A DNA stretch of 64,000 nt from positions 1-64,000 of the forward strand of contig NZ_FRBD01000020.1 in the NCBI RefSeq assembly GCF_900142525.1. The letters run 5' to 3'. Shown piece after piece: positions 5,831 to 15,680 of this stretch; within the stretch, counting starts at the first letter, position 1; every line of letters starts with the position of its first letter. The notes beneath the pieces are model-generated. The model was not told where the DNA came from. It did no database searches and saw nothing but the letters and a program-made list of their open reading frames with translations. The DNA comes from Xylanibacter ruminicola. Lineage in GTDB: Bacteria; Bacteroidota; Bacteroidia; Bacteroidales; Bacteroidaceae. Both the position numbers and the translations under genes were made by a program.

Positions 5831-8212
5831 TTAATTGTTGATTACTTTCTGTTTATTAATAATGTATATGCCCTTAGGCAGGCTCTTGAGCTGCGAGGCC
5901 TTGCCCACACGCACACCACGCATATCGTAGACGTCGGCATCAGCTGGTACATCCTGCTTGATACTCTGGATGGCTGTGCCCTCTACCAGATGATATATTG
6001 CACTATATTTGTATGAGAAATATGATTTGCCATCCTTTTCAAACAACTCGAAATTGAGAGGGAACGGGTCATTGCCATTCCATCCCATGAACAGCGGCAA
6101 ATAATAATTGCCAACGGTAAGATTATCGAAACTAAATGAGAATTCTACCGTTTCGCCAACAGCAATTGGCTTATAAGGTTTCTGAACATCCACTCGATTG
6201 AGACCATTCGCGCTGGTACCGCCGTACAATTCAATATTAATTTGATCATCATATACCTCTGAACCATAATTAGTAATGTAGGCCTTACCACTCAACGTAG
6301 TTCCTGTAGCAGCATCGTTCCAACCATAAGAAGTAGATTTTGCACCATCAACCTCTAAATCCATATGCAGAGCCATACCTGAAATAGAGGAGACTTCAAT
6401 CGCATCACCCTGTTTATTAAGTTTATCGCTAGAAGAACTGAGATAGAAAGTAAAGTTGCCTGCACGCTGTGGTGTATACTTCAGCACTACGGTACCTGTT
6501 TCGCCTGGATCAAGGTTTGTACCACCACCCGTTAATAACTGGAATTTATTGCTACCCTCAGCAATGCTGGCATTACCCCACAGGAAGATAGGAGCATTAC
6601 CATAATTATTTTTATCAGTAAGATTAATGGTGAAAGTGATGGGCTCGCCCACCTTTTTCGCTCCACTAACATCAACACTGTTAATGGTAAAATCTGGTTC
6701 GGGACTCTTAATGGCATAACGTCCGAAATTCTCAGTAGTCAGGGTATTACCACTGATGGTAACTTCTGTATACATAAAGATGGAGTTCATGGCCCAGTGC
6801 CATTCCGTCTTACCTGATTCACGGCTAAGGAACCTTATCTGGTATTTGCCATCATCAAGACCTTTACCAAATGTCAGCAGGTTAGTTTGCATTCCCTTTA
6901 ATCCATATCCGTATTCAAAATTCTTATCACCTTTACTATCCATAAATGTATACTCTTCAAGAACCTTTACAAGCTCACGATCTTTATAGAGTGCCACACG
7001 ATAATCGTACGAGCGTGTAGCCTCAGGCATCGCCAAATTATAGAAGCTGAAATTGATGGCAAAACCAGTGAAATTACCAGAGGATGTACGATTAAAGCTA
7101 CTCTTATCACCAACAACATAAACATCGCGCAACGTATAACGTGTAGCATTTTCCAACGCAGTAGTAGCTGGCTGGATACCAATAATAGCCTCTTGATCCA
7201 ATGAATAGCCACTAGAACCCGCATTTCCTCCTGTATACTCATATTCTGGGTCGAGCACAGATATCAGGAAATAGCCATCGCTATAACCACCCCATCCCCA
7301 GTTTACATGGTAATAGCCCGTGCCATCTTTAAGCTTATATCCATCGATAACAAACGCATGACCAGCAATACCTTGACCCGACGAGCACGAATTACCTCCA
7401 TATAATACAGGGCGTTTGGCAGCCAACTCAGCATATATCAACTCATCCCACGATTTAGCCGTATAAGCAGTACGCAGTACAAAGTCAGTAGTCTCAGCAT
7501 AACCGTAATCATTGCGCAAGGCTTCGCATGCATCCAGTGTGCGAGCACTAGATCCATCAGAAGCATACTCCATAAATACGCTGTTACCACAATCTGCCAT
7601 CAACTTGGCCACAGCATTAGCAGCTGTACCAGTATCAGTCGATTTATAGGTGGTGGTCATCTTATCCCAATCGTAGGTAGATGGGCACTTGTGATAATAC
7701 ATAATTTGAGCCATAGCTGTGGCAACACATCCTGTGGGATAATGTACGCCTTCTTTATCTTTAGGGCATTGCAGATTGTAAGGTTCGCTCTGATTCCATT
7801 GCGTCTTAACCAGTGGCTCGATATCAGCATGTGTATCTACTAAGCCTCGAGTTTTCGCCGTGGTCTTAGCAACATTGCTATATGCCTCGAGCATGGCCTT
7901 CATGGCAGCTGGAGCAGTGGCAGCATAATACGGCTTACCATCACCAAAAGCCAATACGGCAGGCAACTCATCATCGGCACTTATCACCACATAAGCATCG
8001 GCTGAGTTAAACACATAGATACCAGCATCATCGCCATCGGCAACGCCGGTTATAGCGCGTGTAAGACTAAGGTTAGCACTACGCGTAGCTGGTATTGTGC
8101 TACGCAGAAAATTAGTGGCTGATTTACGAGCCGTCTCCTCATCAACAGGAGAAGCTTGTACTAACGAGATACAAAACAGGTATACAAACGCTGTAAGTAT
8201 AAACTTCTTCAT
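5831..8212 (-). CDS. Secreted C10-family cysteine peptidase
   Basis: A 793-residue protein. It has a signal peptide (1-20), an inhibitory Spi-type prodomain (about 21-125), and a streptopain/interpain-like catalytic domain (about 130-340) with nucleophile Cys162 in YPTGCVATAMAQIMYYHK, His285 in GIAGHAFVIDGYK and the NWGWGG loop (Asn304, Trp305). About 450 residues of beta-rich Ig-like sequence follow (about 350-740), then a C-terminal segment with VYDMRGVRV...LPKGIYIINKQKV, which resembles a type IX secretion sorting tail. It probably acts at the cell surface or outside to degrade host or dietary protein. Interpain A of Prevotella intermedia is a known relative. All catalytic residues are intact. 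Confidence 0.92.
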   Translation of the reverse strand: MKKFILTAFVYLFCISLVQASPVDEETARKSATNFLRSTIPATRSANLSLTRAITGVADGDDAGIYVFNSADAYVVISADDELPAVLAFGDGKPYYAATAPAAMKAMLEAYSNVAKTTAKTRGLVDTHADIEPLVKTQWNQSEPYNLQCPKDKEGVHYPTGCVATAMAQIMYYHKCPSTYDWDKMTTTYKSTDTGTAANAVAKLMADCGNSVFMEYASDGSSARTLDACEALRNDYGYAETTDFVLRTAYTAKSWDELIYAELAAKRPVLYGGNSCSSGQGIAGHAFVIDGYKLKDGTGYYHVNWGWGGYSDGYFLISVLDPEYEYTGGNAGSSGYSLDQEAIIGIQPATTALENATRYTLRDVYVVGDKSSFNRTSSGNFTGFAINFSFYNLAMPEATRSYDYRVALYKDRELVKVLEEYTFMDSKGDKNFEYGYGLKGMQTNLLTFGKGLDDGKYQIRFLSRESGKTEWHWAMNSIFMYTEVTISGNTLTTENFGRYAIKSPEPDFTINSVDVSGAKKVGEPITFTINLTDKNNYGNAPIFLWGNASIAEGSNKFQLLTGGGTNLDPGETGTVVLKYTPQRAGNFTFYLSSSSDKLNKQGDAIEVSSISGMALHMDLEVDGAKSTSYGWNDAATGTTLSGKAYITNYGSEVYDDQINIELYGGTSANGLNRVDVQKPYKPIAVGETVEFSFSFDNLTVGNYYLPLFMGWNGNDPFPLNFELFEKDGKSYFSYKYSAIYHLVEGTAIQSIKQDVPADADVYDMRGVRVGKASQLKSLPKGIYIINKQKVINN

Positions 8213-8238
8213 TAATATTGCTTTTTAAAATTCACTGT

Positions 8239-8247
8239 GCAAAAATA
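8239..8247 (-). promoter_or_regulatory. -7 box of the C10 peptidase gene
   Basis: The minus strand reads TATTTTTGC, 26 bases upstream of the ATG at 8212, in the divergent region shared with the TonB receptor gene. Confidence 0.6.
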
Positions 8248-8324
8248 GAAATTTTTATCAAAACAGCCAAGAAAAAACGAAATATTAGCAAATAAAAATA
8301 CATTTTTAGCGTTATATTATCAGA

Positions 8325-10685
8325 ATGAGACTCAGTTTGAAGCTATTCATCACCATATTGATGCTCGCTATGAGCACCTTGCAGATAGTCGCCGACGACT
8401 TCACCCTGAAGGGGAAAGTGATCGACGAAGAAGGGCGTGCACTGGAACTGGTAACCGTATCGTGCGCCGCTCAGGGAAAGGTAACCATGACTAATCTGAA
8501 AGGTGAGTTCAGCATCGGTTTACACACGGCTGATTCAGTAGAAGTAAGGTTTACGATGGTGGGCTACGGCGTGAGAAAGCGCCTTTTCCGCAAGCCCAAG
8601 GGAAAGATGACGGTGCAGATAGTGATGCACACTGCTGCCACACTGAGCGAGGTAACAGTAACCCAGCGCCGCCGACAGACATCGCAAACAGAACAGCTGG
8701 ACAGAAAAGACCTGAAACAGTCGCCATCTACCACAGGTAATGCCACTGAGGAGCTGATACAGCAACAAGCTGGCGTATCGACCCACAACGAGCTGTCGTC
8801 GCAGTATAATGTACGTGGCGGATCGTTCGACGAGAACTCTGTTTACATCAATCAGACTGAGGTTTACCGTCCATTCCTTATCAGCAGCGGGCAGCAGGAA
8901 GGGCTCTCTGTTATCAACCCTGATATGGTAGAAAAAATAGGTTTCTCGACTGGTGGATTCGAAGCCAAATATGGCAACAAAATGTCGTCGGTTCTCGACA
9001 TCACCTATCGCCGCATAAAAGGCTTCGAAGCCAATGCCACGGCATCGCTATTAGGAGCAAGCGCATTTGTGGGCTACGGCAACAGCCGATTCTCGATGAG
9101 CCACGGCATCAGATACAAGACCAACAGATACCTGCTAGGCTCTATAGAAACTACGGGAGAATACAGACCTAATTTTATTGATTATCAAACATATATAAGT
9201 TATAATCCAAGTAAAAAATGGACGATAGATTTAATAGGAAACATATCGGATAATCACTACAACTTTAAACCAGAAAACCGCGAAACAAGCTTTGGTACAC
9301 TGGCCGATGTAAAGCAGTTTAAGGTATACTTCGACGGTGAAGAGAAGGACCGGTTCAGCACCCTCTTTGGAGCGCTTGGAATCACACGAAACATCAAAGA
9401 CTCTACAAGTATAAAATTACTGACATCAGCATTCCACACCAAGGAGCGCGAAACATACGACATAGTAGGTCAGTATTGGCTTAACGACACCCAGACACAA
9501 GAGAGCCTGGGAGTGGGCACATATATGGAGCACGCACGCAACTATCTGACAGCCGACGTACTGAGTTTTAAGCTGATAGGTCATCATCGTACCCGCTACC
9601 ACGACATGGAAGCCAGCATCTGTTTTAAGACTGAGAAAATAAAGGAGCAGAGCCGCGAATACGAAATGCGCGACTCGAGCGGATACTCCATACCCCACTC
9701 TGCCGATCGTCTGGATCTGATTTACACGCTGACTGCCAACAACAGCATCAGCAGCAATAGGATTGAGGCTTATCTGCAGGACAACTACAGATGGAACAAA
9801 GGCAACAACTACTACACACTAAACTATGGAATCAGGCTCACAAACTGGTCATATAACAAAGAGACCACCGTATCGCCTCGTGCATCGCTGGCCATCGTTC
9901 CAGCCTTCAACAACGATGTCACCTTCCGTCTGGCAACAGGCATTTATTATCAGGCACCATTCTACAAGGAAATGCGTGATACGACAACAGTCAACGGCAT
10001 AACAACAGCCGTATTGAACGACCACATAAAAAGTCAGCAGTCAATACACTTCATCGCAGCTGCCGACTATCGTTTCAAGATGCTGAACCGCCACTTCAAA
10101 TTCACCGCCGAGGCCTATTACAAAGCCTTATCAAACCTGATACCATACAACGTACAGAACATGAAGATAACTTACTACGGCGGCAACATCAGCAAGGGAT
10201 ACACCACAGGACTGGATCTGAAACTATACGGCGAATTTGTGCCGGGAACCGACTCGTGGCTCACACTATCGCTGATGAGCACCCGGCAGAAGCTTAACAA
10301 CGTGTGGATACCCATGCCTACAGACCAACGCTGGGCCGTAAACCTGCACTTTACCGACTATTTCCCTGGCACTGAAAGATGGAAGATGACATTACGACTT
10401 GCCTTTGCCGACGGGCTGCCATTTGGTGCTCCACACCGTGGATTGGAACAGCAGCAATACCGCGCCCCTGCCTACAAACGAGCCGACATCGGCATGAGCT
10501 ACTGTGCCCTGAAAAACGCAAAAGGAATTAAAGGCATTTGGTTAGGAATAGACTGCCTGAATCTATTTGGAATATCGAACGTAAACAGCTACTATTGGGT
10601 TACAGATGTGAGCAACACACAGTGGGCCGTACCAAATTACCTGACGAATCGCCAAATTAATGCGAAAATTGCCATAGAACTATAA
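8325..10685 (+). CDS. TonB-dependent outer membrane receptor
   Basis: A 786-residue protein with a signal peptide (1-23), a carboxypeptidase-regulatory-like beta-sandwich (about 27-105, FTLKGKVIDEEGRALELVTV), a plug (about 118-240, with SQYNVRGGSFDENSVYIN and FSTGGFEAKYGNKMSSVLDI) and a 22-strand-type barrel to the end. It is shorter than a SusC protein and no SusD gene is adjacent, so it is a classical TonB receptor of unknown ligand rather than a polysaccharide-locus SusC. It is divergent from the C10 peptidase, and no clear promoter was recognised in the 112-base gap. Confidence 0.92.
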   Translation: MRLSLKLFITILMLAMSTLQIVADDFTLKGKVIDEEGRALELVTVSCAAQGKVTMTNLKGEFSIGLHTADSVEVRFTMVGYGVRKRLFRKPKGKMTVQIVMHTAATLSEVTVTQRRRQTSQTEQLDRKDLKQSPSTTGNATEELIQQQAGVSTHNELSSQYNVRGGSFDENSVYINQTEVYRPFLISSGQQEGLSVINPDMVEKIGFSTGGFEAKYGNKMSSVLDITYRRIKGFEANATASLLGASAFVGYGNSRFSMSHGIRYKTNRYLLGSIETTGEYRPNFIDYQTYISYNPSKKWTIDLIGNISDNHYNFKPENRETSFGTLADVKQFKVYFDGEEKDRFSTLFGALGITRNIKDSTSIKLLTSAFHTKERETYDIVGQYWLNDTQTQESLGVGTYMEHARNYLTADVLSFKLIGHHRTRYHDMEASICFKTEKIKEQSREYEMRDSSGYSIPHSADRLDLIYTLTANNSISSNRIEAYLQDNYRWNKGNNYYTLNYGIRLTNWSYNKETTVSPRASLAIVPAFNNDVTFRLATGIYYQAPFYKEMRDTTTVNGITTAVLNDHIKSQQSIHFIAAADYRFKMLNRHFKFTAEAYYKALSNLIPYNVQNMKITYYGGNISKGYTTGLDLKLYGEFVPGTDSWLTLSLMSTRQKLNNVWIPMPTDQRWAVNLHFTDYFPGTERWKMTLRLAFADGLPFGAPHRGLEQQQYRAPAYKRADIGMSYCALKNAKGIKGIWLGIDCLNLFGISNVNSYYWVTDVSNTQWAVPNYLTNRQINAKIAIEL

Positions 10686-10744
10686 TATTTGTTAAAATTA
10701 GACAAATATTCAAATCACGCGCGTACAATATAAATAAAAACGAT

Positions 10745-10753
10745 TATCTTTGC
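10745..10753 (+). promoter_or_regulatory. -7 box of the LruC lipoprotein gene
   Basis: TATCTTTGC lies 57 bases upstream of ATG 10811, giving this gene its own promoter after the receptor gene. Confidence 0.65.
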
Positions 10754-10810
10754 ACAAATTTAGGAAGTTTGTTTTAAGTATATTTGGGAACTAATAAAAT
10801 AGAAATAGAG

Positions 10811-13348
10811 ATGAAAAGGAAATCTAATTGGGTACTAACAACAATTTTAGCTTTAAGCAGTTTAAACAGTTGTACGCAGGAGTTTAACTACGACCCGTCT
10901 GATGAGATTATGAGTAACGCCGAAAACATTTTCGGTCTCATCGACCCTAGTCAGGACTGGCGTACCGTTACTTCTGGAACTGTAACCATCACTGCTAATG
11001 CCGACCTTGATGATATTGCTAAGGTTCAGATTCTTACAGAGTCGCCCTTCTTTAATGACCAGGCTAAGATTCTTGCTGAAGCCGATGTTACTGCCGGACA
11101 GACAGTAAAATTAAACTACGATGCCCCAAGATCAAACAACCGACTGATTGCAGCCTGCATAGACAGCAACGGAAAGTATTATATTAAGGGTTTCAATATC
11201 GAAGACGAGAATATTAGTTTCAGTTCTTCCACCCCTGCTACCACTCGTGGTTTAGGCATCACCAGAGCATCGTCAAGCCTGCCCGACTTGTCGACTATTA
11301 GTCTTGATTTCAGTTCGTCATTCAAATCGTATAACGCTATTCGTTCTACTAAAAACAGCGAATGGATAGGCAAAAATTGGGAACAAGACCGTTTGTGGCA
11401 GCCTGTCGGTTCTTTAAATTCCAACGGTTGGACAATGTCCAATTCGGTTATTTACAAAGACGCCCCAGCTTTATCCGATGAGGATGCGGCAACCCTTCAG
11501 GATATATTCGATGCTTCGCTCAGTCGATATGTAAACGGCAAACCAAGAAATAATCTGCAGTATATCAACGAGAGTAGCACTGTGAAGTTATTCGGCAACC
11601 ATCTGGAAAGTAACGGCAAGGCTGCGCTCACTCTATGCCCTGTTCAGATGGCTTCTACCGAGGCCTGTTGGTGCAGCATCTATTATTATTACTACAGAAC
11701 AGCGGATATTCCAACAGGAACCACAGAAGCCGACTACATCAAGGCCTTACCAAAATTCAAGGCTATCGACGTGACTGCCGAGAGACGGGCATTCAGCGCT
11801 AATTCCGGAATCGCTATAGATGATAAAGACCCTACATTCCAAAGATTGCACGAGTATCTGCTACCTTTCTATGGTAATGTTTCAGAGTTCTCACTACTGC
11901 CAGCCAGTCTGCTATCAAATGGCTATACCACCGATGGAAAACTCTATCGCATCTACAACTATTCTGATAATAAATACCATTTTATCACCAATGGTGGTCG
12001 AGACGACGACTTGAAGGCAGAATACACAGAAAACGTTGAGGAACAGCTCTGGCAGATTTTTGAAAACTCATCTGATGGTACCTTTATGTTCTACAACGTT
12101 GCATCAAAGAAATTCCTTTGGTTTCCAGAGGATCAAAATAGCAACAATAACCGCCCTTATTTAAATGACATCACCGAAAGTTCTTTGCAAAAATATAAAT
12201 TCTATATTACCGACAGTAAAATTAATCCAACAGATAGCAGAACCCAAGTCTATATATACATATATAACAAAAGCAAATGCGTAAAAGCTGACGCAGGCAT
12301 AAAACTGGGAACTGGTGCTAAGAATTCTACGAACGAATATAGAGAATGGACTTTCGAGGAGTATTCACCCTCACCAGTAGCTGCTATTACAGATTTCGAA
12401 TTGCCTATTGCCCTCTACCCATCTGACCATATGGTTCCCCCAAGCACAACACCTTCGGCTATTATTCCTGAGGGCTATCGTATCGGCTTTATGATCAGAA
12501 AGAATGGTGGTGAAGGTGTTTCAGAAAAGACATCTACCGAAAAACAAGGCTGCTTGTACGGATATGGCGAATTGAATACAGAAATCAATACCTACGGACA
12601 GTTTAAGACAGCTGTCAGCTCCTACGGCATGGAGTTGAATTCACCACGTATGGCAACATTCAACGCCAACAACAAGGTTTACCTCTGCTTCGAGGAAGGA
12701 GCCGACACACAGTATAGCGATGTCATCGTAGAGATTGGTAGTTCTGGTGAAACCGGCGTATTAATGTTCGATGATGTACCGGAAGTAGCCAATCTTCCAT
12801 ATACCATGTGTTTCGAAGACCGTCCTAATGTGGCCGACTACGATATGAACGATGTAGTACTGCGCTGTATCCGCAAATCGCCTACACAACTTGAGTTGTC
12901 GCTGATTGCAACAGGTGCACAAGACCAAGTTTATATCGAGGGTATTGGAGGATCACTGGTGAGCGGAACAGAACTTAACAACAAGGAGGTTCACGATCTG
13001 TTTGGTGTTTCCAACGATACTTTCGTCAATACCGAGCTGTCTGCAGGCGTGATCTCCGCCGTATCAGCAGTCTACGAGGTAAGTGAGTCAACTACCATTC
13101 CGCAGTTCCTCACTAACATCTATATCCGCAACTACTCACAGGCAGGTAATGAGATCCGCGTGCCAGAGAAGGGTGAACCACCATTTGCCCTGATTGTTCC
13201 AGGCGATTTTAATTATCCGATAGAACGTGTTAGCATTATCAATGCATATACCGCCTTCAGGACTTGGGCTAACAACGCCTACAACTATGGAGCATGGCAG
13301 GATTCTTACGACGAAAGTAAGATTTACACCAACCCATATAACAGATAA
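10811..13348 (+). CDS. LruC-domain lipoprotein
   Basis: ATG 10811 gives an 845-residue protein with a lipoprotein signal ending SLNSC (Cys at about 19). An upstream TTG at 10784 is less likely. Early residues contain IFGLIDPSQDWRTV, common in large Bacteroidales surface lipoproteins. The middle (about 385-530) has a ricin/beta-trefoil-like stretch (LYRIYNYSDNKYHF, LWQIF, KKFLWF). The C-terminal 250 residues form a LruC/DUF4842 domain with CFEDRPNVADYDMNDVVL and GEPPFALIVPGDFNYPIE. It is probably an exposed outer membrane lipoprotein. LruC proteins are found in Leptospira and many Bacteroidota, and the function is not established. Confidence 0.85.
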   Translation: MKRKSNWVLTTILALSSLNSCTQEFNYDPSDEIMSNAENIFGLIDPSQDWRTVTSGTVTITANADLDDIAKVQILTESPFFNDQAKILAEADVTAGQTVKLNYDAPRSNNRLIAACIDSNGKYYIKGFNIEDENISFSSSTPATTRGLGITRASSSLPDLSTISLDFSSSFKSYNAIRSTKNSEWIGKNWEQDRLWQPVGSLNSNGWTMSNSVIYKDAPALSDEDAATLQDIFDASLSRYVNGKPRNNLQYINESSTVKLFGNHLESNGKAALTLCPVQMASTEACWCSIYYYYYRTADIPTGTTEADYIKALPKFKAIDVTAERRAFSANSGIAIDDKDPTFQRLHEYLLPFYGNVSEFSLLPASLLSNGYTTDGKLYRIYNYSDNKYHFITNGGRDDDLKAEYTENVEEQLWQIFENSSDGTFMFYNVASKKFLWFPEDQNSNNNRPYLNDITESSLQKYKFYITDSKINPTDSRTQVYIYIYNKSKCVKADAGIKLGTGAKNSTNEYREWTFEEYSPSPVAAITDFELPIALYPSDHMVPPSTTPSAIIPEGYRIGFMIRKNGGEGVSEKTSTEKQGCLYGYGELNTEINTYGQFKTAVSSYGMELNSPRMATFNANNKVYLCFEEGADTQYSDVIVEIGSSGETGVLMFDDVPEVANLPYTMCFEDRPNVADYDMNDVVLRCIRKSPTQLELSLIATGAQDQVYIEGIGGSLVSGTELNNKEVHDLFGVSNDTFVNTELSAGVISAVSAVYEVSESTTIPQFLTNIYIRNYSQAGNEIRVPEKGEPPFALIVPGDFNYPIERVSIINAYTAFRTWANNAYNYGAWQDSYDESKIYTNPYNR

Positions 13349-13371
13349 TTGGTAATAACTCGAATAAAAAT

Positions 13372-13412
13372 AGAGATTGTGGCACATTTCTACGCTACAA
13401 TCTCTTTTTTTT
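13372..13412 (+). terminator. Terminator after the LruC gene
   Basis: A 12-bp stem (13372-13383 with 13394-13405, one G-U) and a 10-base loop are followed by eight T. Confidence 0.85.
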
Positions 13413-13455
13413 AATAAAAAAAGCAAAATAAGCGTGTTTTCTCATATAAGTTTTG

Positions 13456-13464
13456 TACCTTTGC
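13456..13464 (+). promoter_or_regulatory. -7 box of the mce-mmd operon
   Basis: TACCTTTGC lies 33 bases upstream of the mce ATG. It drives the four-gene methylmalonyl-CoA operon. Confidence 0.7.
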
Positions 13465-13497
13465 ACATCGGAAATAGTAATTCTAAATTTTAAGGTT

Positions 13498-13908
13498 ATG
13501 AAGATTTCGCACATTGAGCATCTGGGCATTGCCGTCCAGAGCATCGAAGAAAGCCTGCCGTTCTTTAAGGACGTGCTCGGCTTGGAGTGTTATGCAACAG
13601 AAGTTGTTGAGGACCAGAAAGTGAAGACCGCCTTCCTGAAGTGTGGCGAGGTGAAACTTGAGTTGCTGGAGCCAACATCACCTGAAAGCACCATCCAGAA
13701 GTGGCTTGACAAGGGCAACAAGGGTGTACACCACGTAGCATTCTGCGTAGAAGATGGCGTAGCTAAGGCACTTGCCGAGGTTTCAGAGAAGGGTGTACGC
13801 CTGATCGACGAGAAGCCACGCAAGGGAGCTGAAGGACTGAACATTGCATTCCTGCACCCAAAGTCAACCTGTGGAATCCTGACAGAGCTCTGTGAGCACC
13901 CTGAGTAA
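13498..13908 (+). CDS. mce: Methylmalonyl-CoA epimerase
   Basis: A 136-residue VOC-superfamily enzyme that interconverts (R)- and (S)-methylmalonyl-CoA in the succinate-to-propionate route. ATG 13498 starts MKISHIEHLGIAVQS, the normal N-terminus; an in-frame start at 13453 overlaps the promoter. Two VOC modules carry the metal ligands: His8 in EHLGIAV, the GVHHVAFCVED histidine and the C-terminal GILTEL glutamate. It is first in the operon, 35 bases before mmdA. Confidence 0.95.
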   Translation: MKISHIEHLGIAVQSIEESLPFFKDVLGLECYATEVVEDQKVKTAFLKCGEVKLELLEPTSPESTIQKWLDKGNKGVHHVAFCVEDGVAKALAEVSEKGVRLIDEKPRKGAEGLNIAFLHPKSTCGILTELCEHPE

Positions 13909-13943
13909 CAAACCGAATTTTATCATATAGTAACATAAAAACA

Positions 13944-15509
13944 ATGAGCAAACAATTAGAAAAAATCAAGCAACTCATCGAGAAGCGCGAACAGGCACGT
14001 CTCGGTGGTGGTGAGAAAGCTATTCAGAAACAGCACGATCGCGGTAAGTATACTGCTCGTGAGCGCGTAGAAATGCTGCTCGACGAGGGTTCGTTCGAAG
14101 AGTACGATATGTTTAAGGAGCATCGCTGCCATAACTTCGGTATGGAGAAGAAGCAGTTCCTTGGCGACGGCGTTGTTGCCGGTTCAGGTACTATCGATGG
14201 TCGTCTGGTATTCATCTTCGCACAGGATTTCACTGTACACGCAGGTTCTCTGTCGGAGACTATGAGTCAGAAGATTTGTAAGGTTATGGATATGGCCATG
14301 AAGATGGGTGCTCCTCTGATTGGTATCAACGACTCAGGTGGTGCACGTATCCAGGAGGGTATCAACGCTCTGGCTGGTTATGCTGAGATTTTCGAGCGTA
14401 ACATCCTGGCTTCAGGTGTTATCCCACAGATTTCAGGTATCTTCGGTCCTTGCGCAGGTGGTGCCGTTTACTCTCCTGCCCTCACCGACTTCACCCTGAT
14501 GATGGAGAACACTTCATACATGTTCCTCACAGGTCCAAAGGTAGTAAAGACCGTTACTGGCGAGGATATCGATCAGGAGCACCTGGGTGGTGCATCAGTT
14601 CACGCTACTAAGTCAGGTGTTACTCACTTCACAGCTGCTACTGAGGAAGAGGGTATCCAGATGCTGAAGACTCTGCTGAGCTACATCCCATCAAACAACA
14701 TGGAGACAGCTCCAATGAAGCCTTGCACCGATCCTATCAACCGTATGGAGGACACTCTGAACGAGATTATCCCAGAAAATCCTAACGAGGCTTACGATAT
14801 GTACAAGGTTATCGCTGCTATCACCGATAACGGCGAGTTCTTCGAGGTTCAGCCTAAGTTCGCTAAGAACATCATCGTTGGTTTCGCTCGCTTCAATGGT
14901 CAGAGCGTAGGTATCGTTGCTAACCAGCCTGCTTGCTACGCTGGTGTGCTCGATGTAAACGCCAGCCGTAAGGGTGCACGCTTCGTTCGTTTCTGCGACG
15001 CCTTCAACATTCCTATCGTATCACTCGTAGACGTACCAGGATTCCTGCCAGGTACAGGTCAGGAGTACAACGCCGTTATCCTGCACGGAGCTCAGCTGCT
15101 CTATGCTTACGGAGAGGCTACTGTACCCAAGATTACCGTTACGCTTCGTAAGTCTTACGGTGGTTCTCACATCGTTATGGGCTCTAAGCAGCTGCATACC
15201 GACCTTAACTACGCATGGCCATCAGCCGAGATTGCCGTTATGGGTGCATCAGGTGCCGCTGCCGTACTGTACGCTAAGGAGGCTAAGGCTAAGAAGGAAG
15301 CTGGTGAGGACGTTAAGGCATTCATCGCTGAGAAGGAAGACGAATACAATGAGCTCTTCGCTAACCCATATCAGGCTGCCAAGTATGGCTACATCGATGA
15401 TGTGATCGAGCCTCGCAACACTCGTTTCCGCATCTGCCGCGGTCTGGCTCAGCTCGCTACCAAGCGCGACTCGCTGCCAGCTAAGAAACATGGTAACATA
15501 CCTATGTAA
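13944..15509 (+). CDS. mmdA: Methylmalonyl-CoA decarboxylase / propionyl-CoA carboxylase carboxyltransferase subunit
   Basis: A 521-residue biotin-dependent carboxyltransferase with two crotonase-fold domains. N-half signatures include GVVAGSGTIDGRLVF, INDSGGARIQEG and FGPCAGGAVYSPALTDF; the C-half has DVPGFLPGTGQE and MGASGAAAVLY. It moves the carboxyl group between methylmalonyl-CoA and carrier biotin. The codon choice is strongly biased, as in nifJ, which suggests high expression. It is followed by a small conserved gene and the biotin carrier. The downstream sodium-pump beta subunit usual in such operons is absent here, so decarboxylase or carboxylase direction cannot be settled. Confidence 0.95.
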   Translation: MSKQLEKIKQLIEKREQARLGGGEKAIQKQHDRGKYTARERVEMLLDEGSFEEYDMFKEHRCHNFGMEKKQFLGDGVVAGSGTIDGRLVFIFAQDFTVHAGSLSETMSQKICKVMDMAMKMGAPLIGINDSGGARIQEGINALAGYAEIFERNILASGVIPQISGIFGPCAGGAVYSPALTDFTLMMENTSYMFLTGPKVVKTVTGEDIDQEHLGGASVHATKSGVTHFTAATEEEGIQMLKTLLSYIPSNNMETAPMKPCTDPINRMEDTLNEIIPENPNEAYDMYKVIAAITDNGEFFEVQPKFAKNIIVGFARFNGQSVGIVANQPACYAGVLDVNASRKGARFVRFCDAFNIPIVSLVDVPGFLPGTGQEYNAVILHGAQLLYAYGEATVPKITVTLRKSYGGSHIVMGSKQLHTDLNYAWPSAEIAVMGASGAAAVLYAKEAKAKKEAGEDVKAFIAEKEDEYNELFANPYQAAKYGYIDDVIEPRNTRFRICRGLAQLATKRDSLPAKKHGNIPM

Positions 15510-15528
15510 TTGACAGTTATAATTAAGT

Positions 15529-15678
15529 ATGAATAAAGAAGTATATGCTGCTATTGCCCTGGCCCTGCACGAGCATCTGGGAAACAACGTTCACGACGTT
15601 GAAACGGGCATCATTACAATTAACGCTCATCCCACACAGTGGAATGGCTATGCACAATCATTCACTCAACATCCCTAA
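15529..15678 (+). CDS. Small accessory protein of the methylmalonyl-CoA decarboxylase operon
   Basis: A 49-residue frame beginning MNKEVYAAIALALHEHLGNN and containing VHDVETGIITI and PTQWNGYAQ. It lies between mmdA (19-base gap) and the biotin carrier (2-base gap), exactly where comparable Bacteroidota operons have a short gene in the gamma/delta subunit position. No membrane segment is visible, unlike an OadG gamma subunit, and the helix-rich N-terminus could dock the other subunits. The tight spacing and complete frame support a real gene. The function is inferred from position only. Confidence 0.75.
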   Translation: MNKEVYAAIALALHEHLGNNVHDVETGIITINAHPTQWNGYAQSFTQHP

Positions 15679-15680
15679 AC

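Noticed and set aside
8325..13348. Polysaccharide utilisation locus
   Set aside because: The receptor is not SusC-length, no SusD is present, and no glycoside hydrolase is adjacent; LruC is not a SusD.
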